From: an uncultured Pseudomonadota bacterium
GTDB lineage: Bacteria > Pseudomonadota > Gammaproteobacteria > Steroidobacterales > Steroidobacteraceae
Reading direction: 5' to 3'
Length of the DNA stretch: 15,759 nt
NCBI GenBank assembly: GCA_903910215.1
Contig: CAIVYV010000369.1
Coordinates: forward strand, 1-15,759
Position numbers and translations under genes: made by a program. How positions within the stretch are numbered: position 1 is the stretch's first letter; every line of letters begins with the position of its first letter. The notes under the pieces were generated by a model. That model was not told the DNA's origin. It was given only the letters and a program-made list of their open reading frames with translations, and ran no database searches. Shown piece after piece: positions 14,876-15,759 of this stretch.

Positions 14876-15577
14876 TCAGACCGCGTCGTAGATGACTTCG
14901 AGTGAGGGCTTCTGAACTTGTGAATGACCGCACATGTCTTCGAAGGTGGCGGGTTGCAGCGTGACGCCTCTACCGACGGCTTCGCCCTTGAAGAGACCGA
15001 GCAGTTGGTCCTGCGTCAGCGGGTTTGGTCGCACGGGCGGCGCAGACGCCACATTGCCGGCGAGTTCGGCGAACAAGGTGCCCCACTCCGACTCCGGTGT
15101 ACCGATGATTTCGTAGTTGGCGCTCTTGCGTCGGATATCTTCATGCGCGGGGATCGCCGCAAGTATTGGGATGCCCGCCGCAGCCGCGAACGCTTGCGCC
15201 TCGCCTGTATGATCGTCCTTGTTGATCACGAGTCCCGCGACACCGACGTTACCGCCGAGCTTGCGGAAGTATTCGACGGCCGAGCACACGTTGTTCGCCA
15301 CGTAGAGCGATTGCAGATCGTTGCTGCCGACCACGATGACCTTCTGACACATGTCGCGGGCGATCGGCAGACCGAAGCCGCCACAGACCACGTCGCCTAG
15401 GAAATCGAGCAGTACGTAGTCGAAACCCCAATCGTGGAAGCCGAGCTTCTCGAGGGTTTCGAAACCGTGGATGATGCCGCGACCGCCGCAGCCACGACCG
15501 ACCTCAGGGCCGCCGAGCTCCATGGCATAGACACCATCGCGCTTGAAACAGACGTCACCGATCTCGAGCGGCTCACC
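14876..15577 (-). CDS. bchX: BchX, chlorophyllide a reductase iron protein, N-terminal third missing
   Basis: BchX is the NifH-like ATP-dependent reductase that donates electrons to BchYZ. The 233 residues seen run from GEPLEIGDVCFKRDG to the stop and include GGPEVGRGCGGRG and GDVVCGGFGLP, whose cysteines bind the 4Fe-4S cluster shared by the homodimer. The family is about 330 residues long. Some 100 N-terminal residues, with the Walker A P-loop, are absent because similarity stops abruptly near 15577. The frame then runs through unrelated sequence to a TAG at 15664-15662 with no ATG, GTG or TTG, so no proper start exists in this window. The likely cause is an assembly junction; a real disruption is possible. 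Confidence 0.93.
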   Translation of the reverse strand, partial: GEPLEIGDVCFKRDGVYAMELGGPEVGRGCGGRGIIHGFETLEKLGFHDWGFDYVLLDFLGDVVCGGFGLPIARDMCQKVIVVGSNDLQSLYVANNVCSAVEYFRKLGGNVGVAGLVINKDDHTGEAQAFAAAAGIPILAAIPAHEDIRRKSANYEIIGTPESEWGTLFAELAGNVASAPPVRPNPLTQDQLLGLFKGEAVGRGVTLQPATFEDMCGHSQVQKPSLEVIYDAV

Positions 15578-15759
15578 TAGAAACCCACATAGAATTAATA
15601 ATAGAGCTATATAAGCGTAGGATGTTGGTGCTGCTGGGTGGAGAGCTTGTTGTTGGGGCGACTAATGGCGAAGCAGAAACCATGGACTTTATGGCTGAGG
15701 TATCCAAAAAACTAATACAGCTACAAGAGTTTGGCAATATCTACGAGAAGATGATGGAA
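15578..15759. other. Compositionally foreign segment abutting truncated bchX
   Basis: From about 15578 the sequence turns AT-richer, with runs such as GAATTAATAATAG, and no longer encodes BchX. No inverted repeat, target duplication or transposase is visible. The segment is too short to classify. A chimeric contig end fits best; an insertion or rearrangement breakpoint is the alternative. Confidence 0.6.
15580..15759 (+). CDS. Partial open frame in the foreign segment; weak resemblance to a DnaB-helicase linker region
   Basis: The plus strand stays open to the window end in one frame, reading THIELIIELYKRRMLVLL, GGELVVGATNGEAETMDF and MAEVSKKLIQLQEFGNIYEK. It continues beyond the edge, and an ATG at 15622 lies within it. 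By eye its pattern of hydrophobic, Arg, Leu and Glu positions can be laid without gaps on the segment between the N-terminal and ATPase domains of replicative DnaB helicases, especially Bacteroidetes-like ones. This is recall-based and weak. It does not look like any photosynthesis gene. Confidence 0.3.

Noticed and set aside
15578..15759. Insertion sequence interrupting bchX
   Set aside because: No terminal inverted repeat, target-site duplication or transposase similarity can be seen in the 180 bases available.
1..15759. CRISPR arrays, tRNA or rRNA genes
   Set aside because: No repeat-spacer pattern and no tRNA or rRNA signature was seen on either strand.

Overview
The window is a piece of a photosynthesis gene cluster from a purple (bacteriochlorophyll a) proteobacterium. 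It encodes the complete type-II reaction centre (PufL, PufM, PuhA) with a four-haem cytochrome subunit (PufC), the LH1 antenna polypeptides (PufB, PufA), their assembly factors (LhaA, PuhB, PuhC, PuhE), two steps of bacteriochlorophyll synthesis (BchF; BchX/BchY/BchZ) and the first and last enzymes of the MEP isoprenoid pathway (Dxs, IspH). From memory, the PufM and PufL sequences and the PufC-bearing puf order look most like the beta/gamma-proteobacterial branch; this is an impression, not a computed placement. No gene from another kind of system was found in the main part of the window.

Layout. Bases 1-322 (minus) hold the N-terminal part of the B12-binding antirepressor AerR/PpaA. The 239-base gap that follows carries a 34-bp dyad whose arms look like mirrored -35 boxes of divergent aerR and bchF promoters and resemble two PpsR/CrtJ sites. 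The plus-strand operon bchF-lhaA-puhA-puhB-puhC-puhE-dxs runs from 562 to 7253, with tight or overlapping junctions. From the right end, the minus-strand operon bchX-bchY-bchZ-pufB-pufA-pufL-pufM-pufC-ispH runs from about 15577 to 7250. The two operons meet tail to tail at one CTAG tetramer that supplies both the dxs and the ispH stop codons. Two strong RNA structures lie in the second operon: a 17-pair hairpin with a GAGA tetraloop between pufA and pufL, and a branched fold plus hairpin in the bchZ-pufB gap. No gene-free stretch exceeds 300 bases.

How the parts work together. Dxs and IspH supply isoprenoid precursors for the phytyl tail, carotenoids and quinone. BchXYZ (chlorophyllide oxidoreductase) and BchF (3-vinyl hydratase) modify the macrocycle. 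LhaA, PuhB, PuhC and PuhE help assemble LH1 and the reaction centre. PufC re-reduces the photo-oxidised special pair. AerR, and probably PpsR beyond the left edge, would link expression to light and oxygen.

Oddities. The bchN-bchB-bchH-bchL-bchM block that classically separates bchF from lhaA is absent here. The reaction centre carries the Asn(L)/Asp(M) swap at the QB site. PufB lacks the usual second histidine. The last ~180 bases are AT-richer, abruptly interrupt bchX so that its Walker A half is missing, and carry a foreign open frame on the plus strand. That is most simply an assembly chimera, less simply a real rearrangement. I do not see a new biological system here; the novelty is in gene order, regulatory structure and residue-level variation.
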